A stretch of DNA of 64,000 nt from Halochromatium salexigens (GCF_016653295.1 NZ_NHSF01000054.1:124001-188000), one strand, 5' to 3'. Positions 8,587-16,841 are shown, counted from the stretch's first letter. Notes: generated by a model not told the origin, from the sequence alone. A program made the numbers and translations.

Positions 8587-9768
8587 TTATTGCCCGTTGC
8601 GCGTATTGCTGGACGCAACCGCGACCCAGCTCTTGTGCAGCAGATGCCGGACCAGTAGTGCTGGCGGCATGCGCCGCAGATGGTAGCGGATCAGGCCGGC
8701 TTGGGCGGCCAGTCGTTGAGACAGGGTTGGCGGAGTCTCAGGCAGGCGCGGCGGGCTGATGCGCGTGAAGATCCAATCCAGCGCCGCGCGGGCCATGGCC
8801 GGTGGCGGCGCAAACGCCAGATCCTCATTGCGGTGCGCCAAATCCTCGGGTATCGGGGTCTTCAGCCAATCGCGGCAGTAGCGCAGCGCATACCAGAGCA
8901 GGCGCGAGGCTTGATGCTGATGCGCGCGCGCGATCAGCGCCCGCCAATCGTCGTCGCTGCGCAGGTGCGTGCGCAGCAGGGCGTCGATATCGACCAGGCC
9001 GCGTAACTCGCCCTCGAGTTCGGAGTCCTGGAACAGGTGGATCACGGCGTGGATGATCTGATCCGCTGGACCGAGCGCGAAAAAACGCGAGCCGGGGATG
9101 GGTCGCAGATCGGCGAAGAGCAGGCCGGCATCGGCGCGGGTGCGGCTGGTGACCGGGGTGATCGTATGATGCAGGTCGACCTCGAGCGGGTGGTTTGGAT
9201 AACGCAGTGGTGGCAGTTCGTGGCTCCACTCGCGGTAATAGCGCTCGTCGTAGGCGTCTTTGGCTTCGGCTTGCCAGCCGGCGTTCCTCAGCGCGGCCTC
9301 GGCGCGATCGAGATCGGCCCGGCGCACCAGCAGATCGACATCGTTGGGCGCGCGACCTCGGGTGAGCGGGAGGTCTTGTAGCAGATAGGCGGCGCCCTTG
9401 AGCAGGGTGACGGGAAGCTCGGCCGGTAGCGCGCGTTCCAGATCGCGCAGCTCCATTCGCACCAGCTGCGCGCGGTAGGCGCTGTAATTGATCGCGGCTT
9501 GCAGGTGACCACGAACGCGTTCCGGGATCGCGCGCCAGTGTTCTTCGGACCCTTGCTCCGTTCGCAGCCGATGCGCGAGCATGCCGAGCACGCGTGCCTG
9601 GCGGGCAAGACGCAGGGTGTCGTCCCAATCGGCGAGCCGCATGCAGTGCGCATGTTCGGGGTCGCTCAGCAGCGGCAATAGGTGTTGGCCCGCCGGTATG
9701 GGGAGCCTAGCATGGCGCCTCTTGGGCCTTTTGATCCCATTGGGCGTGATCTGAGCATCAGTCGGCAT
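8587..9768 (-). CDS. Nucleotidyltransferase-fold protein (NTP_transf_5 type)
   Basis: A 393-residue protein with the motif LLKGAAYL followed by RAPNDVDLLV, where the two Asp residues form the metal site of the polymerase-beta-like nucleotidyltransferase fold. A conserved VDLHHTI segment follows, as in the NTP_transf_5 family. Members of this family recur in exosortase/PEP-CTERM gene clusters and beside HPr-rel-A genes. Substrate and product are unknown. It lies 11 bases after the HprK-related kinase gene and 17 bases before the VanZ gene, so it is cotranscribed with them. A role in nucleotidylating a peptide or glycan intermediate is only an inference. Confidence 0.8.
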   Translation of the reverse strand: MPTDAQITPNGIKRPKRRHARLPIPAGQHLLPLLSDPEHAHCMRLADWDDTLRLARQARVLGMLAHRLRTEQGSEEHWRAIPERVRGHLQAAINYSAYRAQLVRMELRDLERALPAELPVTLLKGAAYLLQDLPLTRGRAPNDVDLLVRRADLDRAEAALRNAGWQAEAKDAYDERYYREWSHELPPLRYPNHPLEVDLHHTITPVTSRTRADAGLLFADLRPIPGSRFFALGPADQIIHAVIHLFQDSELEGELRGLVDIDALLRTHLRSDDDWRALIARAHQHQASRLLWYALRYCRDWLKTPIPEDLAHRNEDLAFAPPPAMARAALDWIFTRISPPRLPETPPTLSQRLAAQAGLIRYHLRRMPPALLVRHLLHKSWVAVASSNTRNGQ

Positions 9769-9779
9769 CGGCGTCAGTG

Positions 9780-10715
9780 TCAGCTGGCCTCATCGAGCAG
9801 TGACTCGATATGGCTGATGGCCGCATCGAGCGCGCTGTAGCGTATCTGATAGGCCGGGCAGGCGACGATGATATCGGCGACGGCCTCGAATCCCGTCGCG
9901 CCGAGCAGATGATAGTTGAAGCTGTTGAAGGCGAGGTGGGCGAAGGCGTCCTTACCTGGCAGACGGTGGCTGGCGAGTGTGGCGCCGACCTCGAAGCTGG
10001 GGAAGAGCACCAGGGCCGGGCGGGCCGGTTGATGAATCGCATCAGCGCTGGCGTCATTCGCCGCCAGATGGGCGACATCGCCCTTGCGGGTGCCGGTAAA
10101 GAGCGGGCCGATCACCGCTTCATCCGAAAAGGCGCGAATGACCTCGACCGATTGGTTCTTGAGCGCGACGGGTTTGAGCATCGCGACGAGATCACCGGTC
10201 TCTGGTCGCAGCACACCGAATTCATCGGACAGGAGCCGAAAGCCGCGCAGCATCATCGCGGCGGCGAGGGTGCTTTTGCCGGAGCCGGGCGGGGCGGCCA
10301 TGATGATCGCGCGTTCACCCTTGGCGAGTACGCCGGCATGCAGCAGGATGTATTGATTGGCGCGCTGGCCGAAGCACCAATTCACGCCCCATTCGAACAG
10401 CGGCAACGCATTCGTGAGCGGAAAGGGATCGAACGGCTGAATGCCATCGATGCGAAATTGCGATTGCGGGCGGATGAAGGCGCGCGGGCCGCGCGGCCGG
10501 ATGACCTCGACATGATAGTCGGCACACTCGGCCTGCGCCGGGTGCGGCAGCCGAAAGGCGCCGTAAGTGCGCTGCAGGGTTCGCGCGAACACATCGAGCG
10601 GGCTGCGCACGCGCACGAGGGCGGCGCCATAGTCGAGGTGGAGCTGTCCGGTGCGGCAGCGCTGGCTGATCTCGCCGAGATCACACTCGCGAAGCCGCAG
10701 GCTCGGCGCGCTCAT
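9780..10715 (-). CDS. HprK-related kinase A of the HPr-rel-A system
   Basis: A 311-residue protein. A P-loop APPGSGKST (141-149) is preceded by LLHAG and followed by FRLLSDEFG, the layout of the HPr kinase/phosphorylase catalytic domain. The N-terminal 110 residues are family-specific. No HPr protein or phosphotransferase system is encoded nearby, and the family (HprK-related kinase A) is known from pairing with a PqqD-like protein rather than with HPr. Its ATG overlaps the stop of the PqqD-like gene by four bases. The phosphorylated substrate is unknown; the small precursor at the head of this operon is a candidate. Confidence 0.85.
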   Translation of the reverse strand: MSAPSLRLRECDLGEISQRCRTGQLHLDYGAALVRVRSPLDVFARTLQRTYGAFRLPHPAQAECADYHVEVIRPRGPRAFIRPQSQFRIDGIQPFDPFPLTNALPLFEWGVNWCFGQRANQYILLHAGVLAKGERAIIMAAPPGSGKSTLAAAMMLRGFRLLSDEFGVLRPETGDLVAMLKPVALKNQSVEVIRAFSDEAVIGPLFTGTRKGDVAHLAANDASADAIHQPARPALVLFPSFEVGATLASHRLPGKDAFAHLAFNSFNYHLLGATGFEAVADIIVACPAYQIRYSALDAAISHIESLLDEAS

Positions 10716-10966
10716 CGGCGGATCACGCCGAGCGTTGTGAGCATGGCGAGGAGTTGGGCGATGTCCGGTGTCTCTGGATCGAGGTCGAGCGTATCGCGCA
10801 CTACCTGCGCGGCCTCGTCCATTGTCACCGCGTTGCCGCCGCCCTGTTCGATCAGGGTTTCGTAGACGAGGGCGGCCGAGGCGGTGAGGATATGGGTCTT
10901 CCAGGTGGTTTCATCGAACAGGATACCGCCGTCATCCATTGGACGATAACGCAGAGCTAGGCGCAC
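10712..10966 (-). CDS. PqqD-family peptide chaperone of the HPr-rel-A system
   Basis: An 84-residue protein with the PqqD/winged-helix layout: a short strand hairpin around DDGGILFDETTWKTHIL, a helix (ASAALVYETLI), and a C-terminal wing ending LAMLTTLGVIRR. PqqD-like domains bind the leader of ribosomally made peptides and present them to a modifying enzyme. The gene is cotranscribed with the HprK-related kinase (four-base overlap) and follows the small precursor gene by 20 bases. This is the basis for proposing that the precursor is its client. Confidence 0.85.
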   Translation of the reverse strand: MRLALRYRPMDDGGILFDETTWKTHILTASAALVYETLIEQGGGNAVTMDEAAQVVRDTLDLDPETPDIAQLLAMLTTLGVIRR

Positions 10967-10986
10967 ATTCGTAGCGGGTCTGGTTA

Positions 10987-11439
10987 TTAGATAAATCCGT
11001 CAAAGAATTTTGTGGAGCTGAGATTGATCGAATTCCAGCAGGACCCTGCGATAAGGGTTTGGTCCGTTTGATAGTAGATGTAGTCTTTTCCGCTATTATG
11101 GAATTCGTCTTTGTTGTCGACTGTGTTGCCGGTAGGCGTGAAAACTCGGTTATCAGGATCTGGAGCTTTTAGGACGGTTTCACAGTTTAGACCATCATCA
11201 TCACAGTTAACTTCTTCTGTGACGCCTGTAATAATATTTTCGCTATCACCCAGGCAGGTTGTCGAACTCGCCGCAAGCGCCGCGCCACTCGGCAATGTGT
11301 AGATAATGGGCGCCACGGTCGCGGCCTTCAGTAACCGCCGGCGGGCTTCTTGATGCCCCTGGCCAGCGTTGCGAGCCTGGGGCATTGGCGTTGCCGCCTG
11401 ATCTTGTTCAACCGGGGTCGTCTTGTCGTCTCGGTTCAT
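10987..11439 (-). CDS. Small Tat-like cysteine-containing precursor, putative HPr-rel-A substrate
   Basis: A 150-residue protein. A polar N-terminus of about 32 residues leads to RRRLLKA, a hydrophobic stretch and an A-L-A-A-S site near residue 57, which together look like a twin-arginine signal peptide. The mature part, about 90 residues, is rich in Asp, Asn and Thr, holds four Cys residues (in TTCLG, VNCDD, LNCET, GSCWN) and ends KFFDGFI. No known fold is recognised and no PEP-CTERM tail is present. It is the first gene after a strong sigma-54 promoter. Position before a PqqD-like chaperone and a kinase suggests a ribosomally made, modified and exported peptide, but this is inference. Confidence 0.6.
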   Translation of the reverse strand: MNRDDKTTPVEQDQAATPMPQARNAGQGHQEARRRLLKAATVAPIIYTLPSGAALAASSTTCLGDSENIITGVTEEVNCDDDGLNCETVLKAPDPDNRVFTPTGNTVDNKDEFHNSGKDYIYYQTDQTLIAGSCWNSINLSSTKFFDGFI

Positions 11440-11553
11440 CGAAAAACTCCTGATGGGGGGCTGCCTGCACTGGGCATCGACCGCGAGCGATGCCGAGTAC
11501 CAAGGACAGGCGTCAATGACTGTTCGCTGCGCTACAGACTACACTATAGACGA

Positions 11554-11570
11554 GGCAATTTTCGCGCCAT
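11554..11570 (-). promoter_or_regulatory. Sigma-54 (-24/-12) promoter for the precursor/PqqD/HprK/VanZ operon
   Basis: Read on the minus strand the site is TGGCGCGAAAATTGCC, with GG at 11568-11567 and GC at 11556-11555 and exactly ten bases between them. It differs from the consensus TGGCAC-N5-TTGC at only one core base. It lies about 115 bases before the ATG at 11439. A GTCA-N7-TGAC dyad lies 76 bases upstream of the GG. Confidence 0.75.
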
Positions 11571-11643
11571 TTATCCATTTGATTTCAAAATCAGCGGCCT
11601 AGCTTTTCATGGGGCCAGGCTCGGGGGCTTGCTTCGAGGCTGT

Positions 11644-11658
11644 GTCAAGTTTTCTGAC
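11644..11658. promoter_or_regulatory. Candidate activator-binding dyad (PrsR box), copy 1
   Basis: The sequence gtcaagttttctgac is a perfect GTCA-N7-TGAC inverted repeat. Its near edge is 76 bases from the -24 GG of the minus-strand sigma-54 promoter. The same spacing occurs at the second sigma-54 promoter of the window. PrsR, encoded at 13385-14749, is the likely protein, by proximity. Confidence 0.5.
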
Positions 11659-11724
11659 GCCTGGCGGCGGCGATCAGCATGGTAGTGTAGCCAATATCTG
11701 GATCTCTTCGAGGGTGTCGACAAC

Positions 11725-12549
11725 ATGGGTATCACAGTGTTCCAGACTGGAACAGCACATTGCAAAGGCGGGCTGCTGCTGCCAAGGCTACTCGGGTTGG
11801 CGCTGTTGCTAGGCGTGAGCGGGGTCGGGAACGGTTGGGCGAGCGATCTGCCAGCGGCCATCGACCGGGTCAAGCCCTCGGTGGTCGGCATCGGCACCTA
11901 TCAAGAAACCCGACAACCGCGCATGCAGTTGCGCGGCACCGGCTTCATCGTCGCCGATGGGCGCCATCTGATCACCAACCATCATGTGCTGCCGGATCGC
12001 CTGAACGAGGAGCGACGCGAGTTCCTGGCCGCCTTCGTGCCCAAGGGCGGCTCCCAGGCCGAGGCGCGCCCAGCACGCATGGTGGCACAGGACGAGGCGC
12101 GCGATCTGGCGCTGCTGCGCATCGAGGGCTCGCCACTGCCGGCGCTGCGGCTGGGCGATTCCAGCGCGGTGCGCGAAGGCCAGGAGATCGCCTTCACCGG
12201 CTTCCCGATCGGCGCCGCCCTGGGGCTGTATCCGGCCACCCATCGGGGCTTGATCGCGGCGGTGGCGCCGGTGGTGATGCCGGCGCGCTCCGGGCGTGAG
12301 CTGAAACCGGGGCTGATCCGGCGCATGCGCGATCCGTACACCATCTTTCAGCTGGATGGCACGGCCTATCCGGGCAACAGCGGCAGCCCACTGTTCGACC
12401 CCGCCAACGGCCGGGTGCTGGGGGTGATCAATATGGTGTTCGTCAAGGAGGGCCGCGAGAGCGCGCTGGAGCGCCCGAGTGGCATCAGCTACGCGATCCC
12501 GATCGACTTCGCCCGCGATCTCTTGCGTGAGCAGGATCTGCGGCCTTGA
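11725..12549 (+). CDS. Secreted trypsin-like serine protease (S1C-like, no PDZ)
   Basis: A 274-residue protein with a hydrophobic N-terminal signal segment (about residues 16-40) and a trypsin-like domain. The catalytic triad can be read as His87 in TNHHV, Asp127 in ARDLALL and Ser219 in PGNSGSPLF. Unlike DegP/DegS it has no PDZ domain, so it ends shortly after the protease fold. It should act in the periplasm. It sits between two sigma-54 promoters, among genes tied to the exosortase system. It might process exported precursors or report envelope stress; neither is shown by the sequence. Confidence 0.85.
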   Translation: MGITVFQTGTAHCKGGLLLPRLLGLALLLGVSGVGNGWASDLPAAIDRVKPSVVGIGTYQETRQPRMQLRGTGFIVADGRHLITNHHVLPDRLNEERREFLAAFVPKGGSQAEARPARMVAQDEARDLALLRIEGSPLPALRLGDSSAVREGQEIAFTGFPIGAALGLYPATHRGLIAAVAPVVMPARSGRELKPGLIRRMRDPYTIFQLDGTAYPGNSGSPLFDPANGRVLGVINMVFVKEGRESALERPSGISYAIPIDFARDLLREQDLRP

Positions 12550-12565
12550 GGGTGACTGTCCGGCC

Positions 12566-12580
12566 GTCAAATTTTTTTAC
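12566..12580. promoter_or_regulatory. Candidate activator-binding dyad (PrsR box), copy 2
   Basis: The site reads GTCA, seven bases, TTAC, one base away from the perfect GTCA-N7-TGAC dyad of copy 1. It ends 76 bases before the -24 GG of the promoter for the PilZ gene, the same distance as in copy 1. Confidence 0.45.
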
Positions 12581-12653
12581 ATCTTTTGTGCAGTGCGGTT
12601 AGCACGGGTAGGAGTGTGACGTAAATCCCATCTTAAACAGATGCTTGTTGTTT

Positions 12654-12672
12654 TTGGCGTATTATTTGCTTC
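12654..12672 (+). promoter_or_regulatory. Sigma-54 (-24/-12) promoter for the PilZ gene
   Basis: The site reads TTGGCGTATTATTTGCTT, with GG at 12656-12657 and GC at 12668-12669 and ten bases between them; the -12 element TTGC is perfect. It lies about 85 bases before the PilZ ATG. Confidence 0.7.
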
Positions 12673-12753
12673 GTCGCTCTATCAGTCACTACTGCGTTTT
12701 ATAACCGGGCGTCGACGCTCAAGTCCAGAATCCGCATTCTTCAGGAGTCCACC

Positions 12754-13359
12754 ATGTCCCAACACTTACCAAGCTTGGAAAAACTAGAGCCCCTCGTCGA
12801 AGAGCTGGCTGAGTTTTGGGTATCCGCGCTTGAGCACGGCAATTGGGAGCGGCGACTTCATGTGCTGAATAAGATTCATGATCAGTTGCGTGCGGATCTG
12901 GCTACCAAGGCGGAGTTCGATATGGTCTCACCGCGCTTTGTCGCAGCGATCATCGATCGCTTGGGCGCGCCGCCGGTGGAATCCGAGGCGCAGGCAAAGA
13001 TCTATGCCTACTCTCTGAACGAGGTCCATCGGGACGCGGCTTCGGCTTGGAGTCTTCGCCATCGTTCCTTGGAAGGGTCGGATCAGTCGGACCGCCGCCG
13101 GTTCCCGCGGAAGGTGGTCAACATGCTGAGCGAGATCTGGATTCAGGGCTTCACGGCGCCCTGTCGCCTGATCGATGTCTCCCTCGGTGGCGCGCGGGTG
13201 GCGCTACAGCAAGCCGATGCGCCCGAGCCTGGGACCGAGGTGCGGGTGGTGGTGCCTGGCAAAGGCATCTGCGAGGCCATCGTGGTCTTTGTCAACAATA
13301 GCCTCGAGGCTGGGTTGCGGTTCTGTCATCAACCCGAGCCGGCGATGATGTCGGCCTGA
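12754..13359 (+). CDS. PilZ-domain c-di-GMP effector
   Basis: A 201-residue protein. The N-terminal 105 residues are helical and unassigned. A PilZ domain follows, with the c-di-GMP-binding arginine motif DRRRFPRK (113-120) and the DVSLGG motif (141-146); both signature elements are intact, so nucleotide binding is likely. A good AGGAG ribosome site lies 10 bases before the ATG. It is transcribed from its own sigma-54 promoter with an upstream dyad, so PrsR control is likely. It lies tail to tail with prsR, 25 bases apart. A role in c-di-GMP control of exopolysaccharide or surface behaviour is inferred. Confidence 0.88.
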   Translation: MSQHLPSLEKLEPLVEELAEFWVSALEHGNWERRLHVLNKIHDQLRADLATKAEFDMVSPRFVAAIIDRLGAPPVESEAQAKIYAYSLNEVHRDAASAWSLRHRSLEGSDQSDRRRFPRKVVNMLSEIWIQGFTAPCRLIDVSLGGARVALQQADAPEPGTEVRVVVPGKGICEAIVVFVNNSLEAGLRFCHQPEPAMMSA

Positions 13360-13384
13360 TTGGTTGCGGCTCGGCGAAGCGGCG

Positions 13385-14749
13385 CTATTCCCGCAGTCCG
13401 TATTTATCGAGCAGGTTGTACAGCGTTGGCCGGGTGATGCCGAGTAGATCAGCGGCCTGCGCGATATTGCCATTGCAGCGGCTCATGGCCTTGATCACGG
13501 CCTCTTGTTCGGCTGTATCCCGGACCTCGCGTAGGCTGATGCGTTCATCCTGCTCGGTCGGTGCCGGCAGCCCCAGATCGTCCGCTTGGATGTGCGGACC
13601 GTCGGCCATGATGACCGCCCGTCGAATCAGATTTTCCATTTCTCGCACATTGCCCGGCCACTGATAGGCTTCAATGGCTCTGAGGGCTTCGCCGGAAAAG
13701 CCGAGGCGGCTGGTTTTGCGCTGGTCTTGACGGAAGCGTTCCAGCAGCGCATGGGCGAGCAGGCTGGGGTCGCCTTGGCGTTCGCGCAGGGGCGGGATCT
13801 CGATCGAGATCTCGCTGATGCGATAGTAGAGGTCTTCGCGGAAATTCCCGGCTTCGATCAGCTCATGCAGGTGCTGATTGGTTGCTCCCACAACACGGAT
13901 ATCGACCGGGATTTCGGTGCGTCCGCCGAGCCGCTCGACGACGCGTTCCTGCAGAAAGCGCAGCAGCTTGGCCTGCAGGCTCATCGGCAGATCGCCGATC
14001 TCATCGAGGAACAGCGTGCCCTTGTCGGCGTGCTCGATCTTGCCGATGCTCTGGCGGGTGGCGCCGGTGAAGGCGCCTTTTTCGTAGCCAAACAGCTCGC
14101 TCTCGAGCAGATTCTCGGGGATGGCCGCGCAGTTGAGGGCGACGAAGGGTTCCTTGGCGCGCGGACTGAGCTGGTGCAGGCCGCGAGCGAGGACTTCCTT
14201 GCCGGTGCCGCTCTCGCCGAGCAGTAGCACGGTGGCGTCCGAGGGGGCTACGCGCTCGATCATGCGACAGATCTTGAGCATGCTGGGCGCGGCGGTGATG
14301 AGCCCTTGCAGCGGGGAGGCGCTCTGGTGCGCGAGCTTACGATTCTCGGCTTCCAGCTCGAACAGTTGGGCGGCGCGATCGGTGATCAGCCGCAGGGCGT
14401 CGGCATCCACCGGTTTGATGTAGTAGTCGTAGGCGCCCAGGGCGACGGCCTGCAAGGCGTTGGCGCGGTCATCGTTGCCGGTGACGACGATGATCTTGGT
14501 CTCGGGGGCGAAGGCGAGGATCTCTTCGAGCAGCGCGATGCCTTCGGTGGCGTTGGCCGGGTCGGGTGGCAGGCCGAGATCGAGTGTCACCAATTGCGGC
14601 CGATGGCGCCGGACCTGGCTCATGGCGCTGGCGCGGTCTTGCGCCTCGAGGATCTCATAGCCGTCAAAGCACCAGCGCAGTTGGCTCTGCAGGCCGCTGT
14701 CATCCTCGACGATCAGCAATTTCACTGGCTTTTTTGCGGAAGAGGCCAT
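13385..14749 (-). CDS. prsR: PrsR, sigma-54-dependent response regulator of the PEP-CTERM/exosortase system
   Basis: A 454-residue NtrC-type regulator. The receiver domain (residues 1-130) has the phosphoacceptor Asp57 in LVTLDLGL and a Lys in YYIKPVD. The AAA+ domain carries Walker A GESGTGKE and the sigma-54 contact loop GAFTGA. A Fis-type helix-turn-helix ends RPTLYNLLDKYG. The frame stays open for another 123 codons upstream, but those overlap prsK in another frame; the ATG at 14749 gives the family N-terminus. It starts eight bases after prsK. The family (PEP-CTERM-box response regulator) is found in exosortase genomes; two sigma-54 promoters nearby are likely targets. Confidence 0.93.
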   Translation of the reverse strand: MASSAKKPVKLLIVEDDSGLQSQLRWCFDGYEILEAQDRASAMSQVRRHRPQLVTLDLGLPPDPANATEGIALLEEILAFAPETKIIVVTGNDDRANALQAVALGAYDYYIKPVDADALRLITDRAAQLFELEAENRKLAHQSASPLQGLITAAPSMLKICRMIERVAPSDATVLLLGESGTGKEVLARGLHQLSPRAKEPFVALNCAAIPENLLESELFGYEKGAFTGATRQSIGKIEHADKGTLFLDEIGDLPMSLQAKLLRFLQERVVERLGGRTEIPVDIRVVGATNQHLHELIEAGNFREDLYYRISEISIEIPPLRERQGDPSLLAHALLERFRQDQRKTSRLGFSGEALRAIEAYQWPGNVREMENLIRRAVIMADGPHIQADDLGLPAPTEQDERISLREVRDTAEQEAVIKAMSRCNGNIAQAADLLGITRPTLYNLLDKYGLRE

Positions 14750-14756
14750 GGTTGGA

Positions 14757-16826
14757 TCACCTGCTGTGAGAAGGGGCGGGTGGGGTCGTGGCTGGTTGCC
14801 GGCGCGGCAGCCAGAGTCTGAAGAGGCTGCCCTTGCCGAGTTCGCTGTCGACCTCGATGCGCCCGCCCATACGGTTGATGCGTTCGCGCGCCTCATACAG
14901 GCCGATGCCCATGCCGGCATTGCCCTTGGTGGTCTGGAAGGGCCGGAACAGGCGTCGGCGCATGAAGTCGTCGTCCATCCCCGAGCCGGTATCCCGCACC
15001 TGTATCCGCGCCCAGTGCTCATCGGCGTCGAGGGCGAGATGGACCTGGCCGTCGTCCGGGGTGGCCTCTTGGGCGTTGCGGACCAGATGCTGGACGATAT
15101 TCTTGAGACCTTCGGCATCGGCGTTCAACTCGATCGGCTGGCGGATCTCGAGTTCGGGGGTCGGTTGGGCATCCTGGCTGTCGGCGATCACCTCCGTGAG
15201 CAACTTGGCGAGGTCGATTTGCTGTCGCGGTGCCGTCTCCGCGCTGGGCTGCACATTGCGGAGCTGCGCCTGGGTGCGGTCGAGGCGGTCGCGCGCGTGA
15301 CCCATGGTGCGAAAGGCGTCCGTGATGAACTCCGGGTTGTCGCGGTGGCGTTCGGCATTGGAGCAGATCAGCGAGAGCTGAGCGGAGACATTCTTGAGGT
15401 CGTGTACCAGAAACGCGGCCAGGCGGTGGAAAGCCTCGAATTGGCGCGCTTCGAGCAGGGCCTCCTGGGTGCGCACTAGCGCTACATAGACCGCGAGCTG
15501 GCGGCCCGCGGTCTTGAGCAGGTCGCGTTCTTCCCAGTCGATGCGGTTCGGCGCGCGCGGTTGCGCGAGGACCACGAAGCCCTCGAGGACCTCGCCCTTG
15601 AGCAGGGGCACGACCACCCAGTGGCGCGCATCATCGAGCAGCCAGTCCGGCAGGCGTAAGCCCTTGTAGAAGTCGGGATTGTTGCGGTATTCGTTGAGTT
15701 CGATGATCCAATGGGTCCGATTGAGAAAGCTGACCAGCGCAGCCGTTGAGCGTTCGGGTGGATACGTTGGTGTGCCTAGATTGAGCGCGCCCGCGATCTC
15801 GTAATCGCCCTCGTCGTTGCGTACCCAAAGGAGTCCACCTGCGCTTTCGACCATGTCGCTGATGGCGCTAATGCAGCGCTCGTGGAAAGGCATCGGCTGA
15901 TCTTCAGAGGAGAGCATGCCGGTGAAGCGCAGCCATTCTTGGCGATAATCGTATTTGTACTTGAAAAAATGCTTCGACAGGAAGACCCGCAGCCGGGCCC
16001 GGACGCTGCCGGAGAACAACACCAGTGCCAGCAGCAAGGCGGCGCCGAAGAGGAAACCCACCTGCAGCAGGGTGCCGAGTTCGCCGCCGAGCTGGCGCAG
16101 GAAGTAGGCCGCGCTGCCGATGGCGAGCAGATAGAGCCCCGCGCCCATGAGCGCGGTGGTATGGAACAATACATGCCGGGAGACCTGAGCATCGTTGCGC
16201 TCGGGCAGGCGGCGGCTCAGGGCGATGCCGAGCAGGGGCGCGACCATGGCATTGACGATGCCGCGGGCGCGCCAGGTCGTGCTCTCCATGCTCTGAAACA
16301 GGACCAGATCGGCATACAGGAACAGGTCGAAGGCGAAGATCCCGCCGAGGCCGAGGCAGAGGAATTTGATCTGCCAGCGGCGCTGAGGTGGGGTATTGCG
16401 GTAGACCTGCTCGACCAGGATCAGCCCGACGATGGCCATCAGCAGGATGGCCAGGCTGCGCCAGAGTGGCATGCCGGGGAGGCTGGCTGGCAGCAGAAAG
16501 AGCAGCAGCAGGGCCAGCAGAAACCCGATGGTGGCGTTGATCCAGAGGCGCAAGGCACCGGACCCGGCGGAGGCGGCAAGCGTGGCCAGCAGCAGCGCGA
16601 ACCAGCCGGCGTTGCGGCCGACCTCGAAGAGGCCGCCGGTGATGGCGGCGTTGCTATCGAGCTGCCAGGCGAGCAGGCTCAGGTAGAGCGCCCAGCCCAC
16701 CGTGAGCAGGCTCGCGGCCAGCATCCAGAGACTGGTGGAGCGATGGCGCCAGAGTGTCGGTGCCAGGGCCGCCAGGACCAGGTAGGCCAGAGCGGCGCTC
16801 AGATAGCCGATGGCGGTGACGGGCAT
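14757..16826 (-). CDS. prsK: PrsK, sensor histidine kinase of the PEP-CTERM/exosortase system
   Basis: A 689-residue sensor kinase. About ten membrane helices fill the first 290 residues. A GAF-like domain follows (about 310-455), then the phosphoacceptor motif HDLKN (His near residue 475), and an ATPase domain with N-box LVRNAQEA, DTGSGM and GMGIGLY motifs. This architecture is the PrsK family (PEP-CTERM system histidine kinase). The signal it senses is unknown; the multi-helix N-terminus suggests an envelope or membrane cue. It is encoded directly before prsR and 15 bases after the sugar transferase gene, in one transcription unit. Confidence 0.92.
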   Translation of the reverse strand: MPVTAIGYLSAALAYLVLAALAPTLWRHRSTSLWMLAASLLTVGWALYLSLLAWQLDSNAAITGGLFEVGRNAGWFALLLATLAASAGSGALRLWINATIGFLLALLLLFLLPASLPGMPLWRSLAILLMAIVGLILVEQVYRNTPPQRRWQIKFLCLGLGGIFAFDLFLYADLVLFQSMESTTWRARGIVNAMVAPLLGIALSRRLPERNDAQVSRHVLFHTTALMGAGLYLLAIGSAAYFLRQLGGELGTLLQVGFLFGAALLLALVLFSGSVRARLRVFLSKHFFKYKYDYRQEWLRFTGMLSSEDQPMPFHERCISAISDMVESAGGLLWVRNDEGDYEIAGALNLGTPTYPPERSTAALVSFLNRTHWIIELNEYRNNPDFYKGLRLPDWLLDDARHWVVVPLLKGEVLEGFVVLAQPRAPNRIDWEERDLLKTAGRQLAVYVALVRTQEALLEARQFEAFHRLAAFLVHDLKNVSAQLSLICSNAERHRDNPEFITDAFRTMGHARDRLDRTQAQLRNVQPSAETAPRQQIDLAKLLTEVIADSQDAQPTPELEIRQPIELNADAEGLKNIVQHLVRNAQEATPDDGQVHLALDADEHWARIQVRDTGSGMDDDFMRRRLFRPFQTTKGNAGMGIGLYEARERINRMGGRIEVDSELGKGSLFRLWLPRRQPATTPPAPSHSR

Positions 16827-16841
16827 GGCGAGCCTGACTCG

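Noticed and set aside
13385-15118. 577-codon frame for PrsR extending over the end of prsK
   Set aside because: The first 123 codons are an out-of-frame reading of prsK and carry no family pattern. The ATG at 14749 gives the exact PrsR N-terminus.
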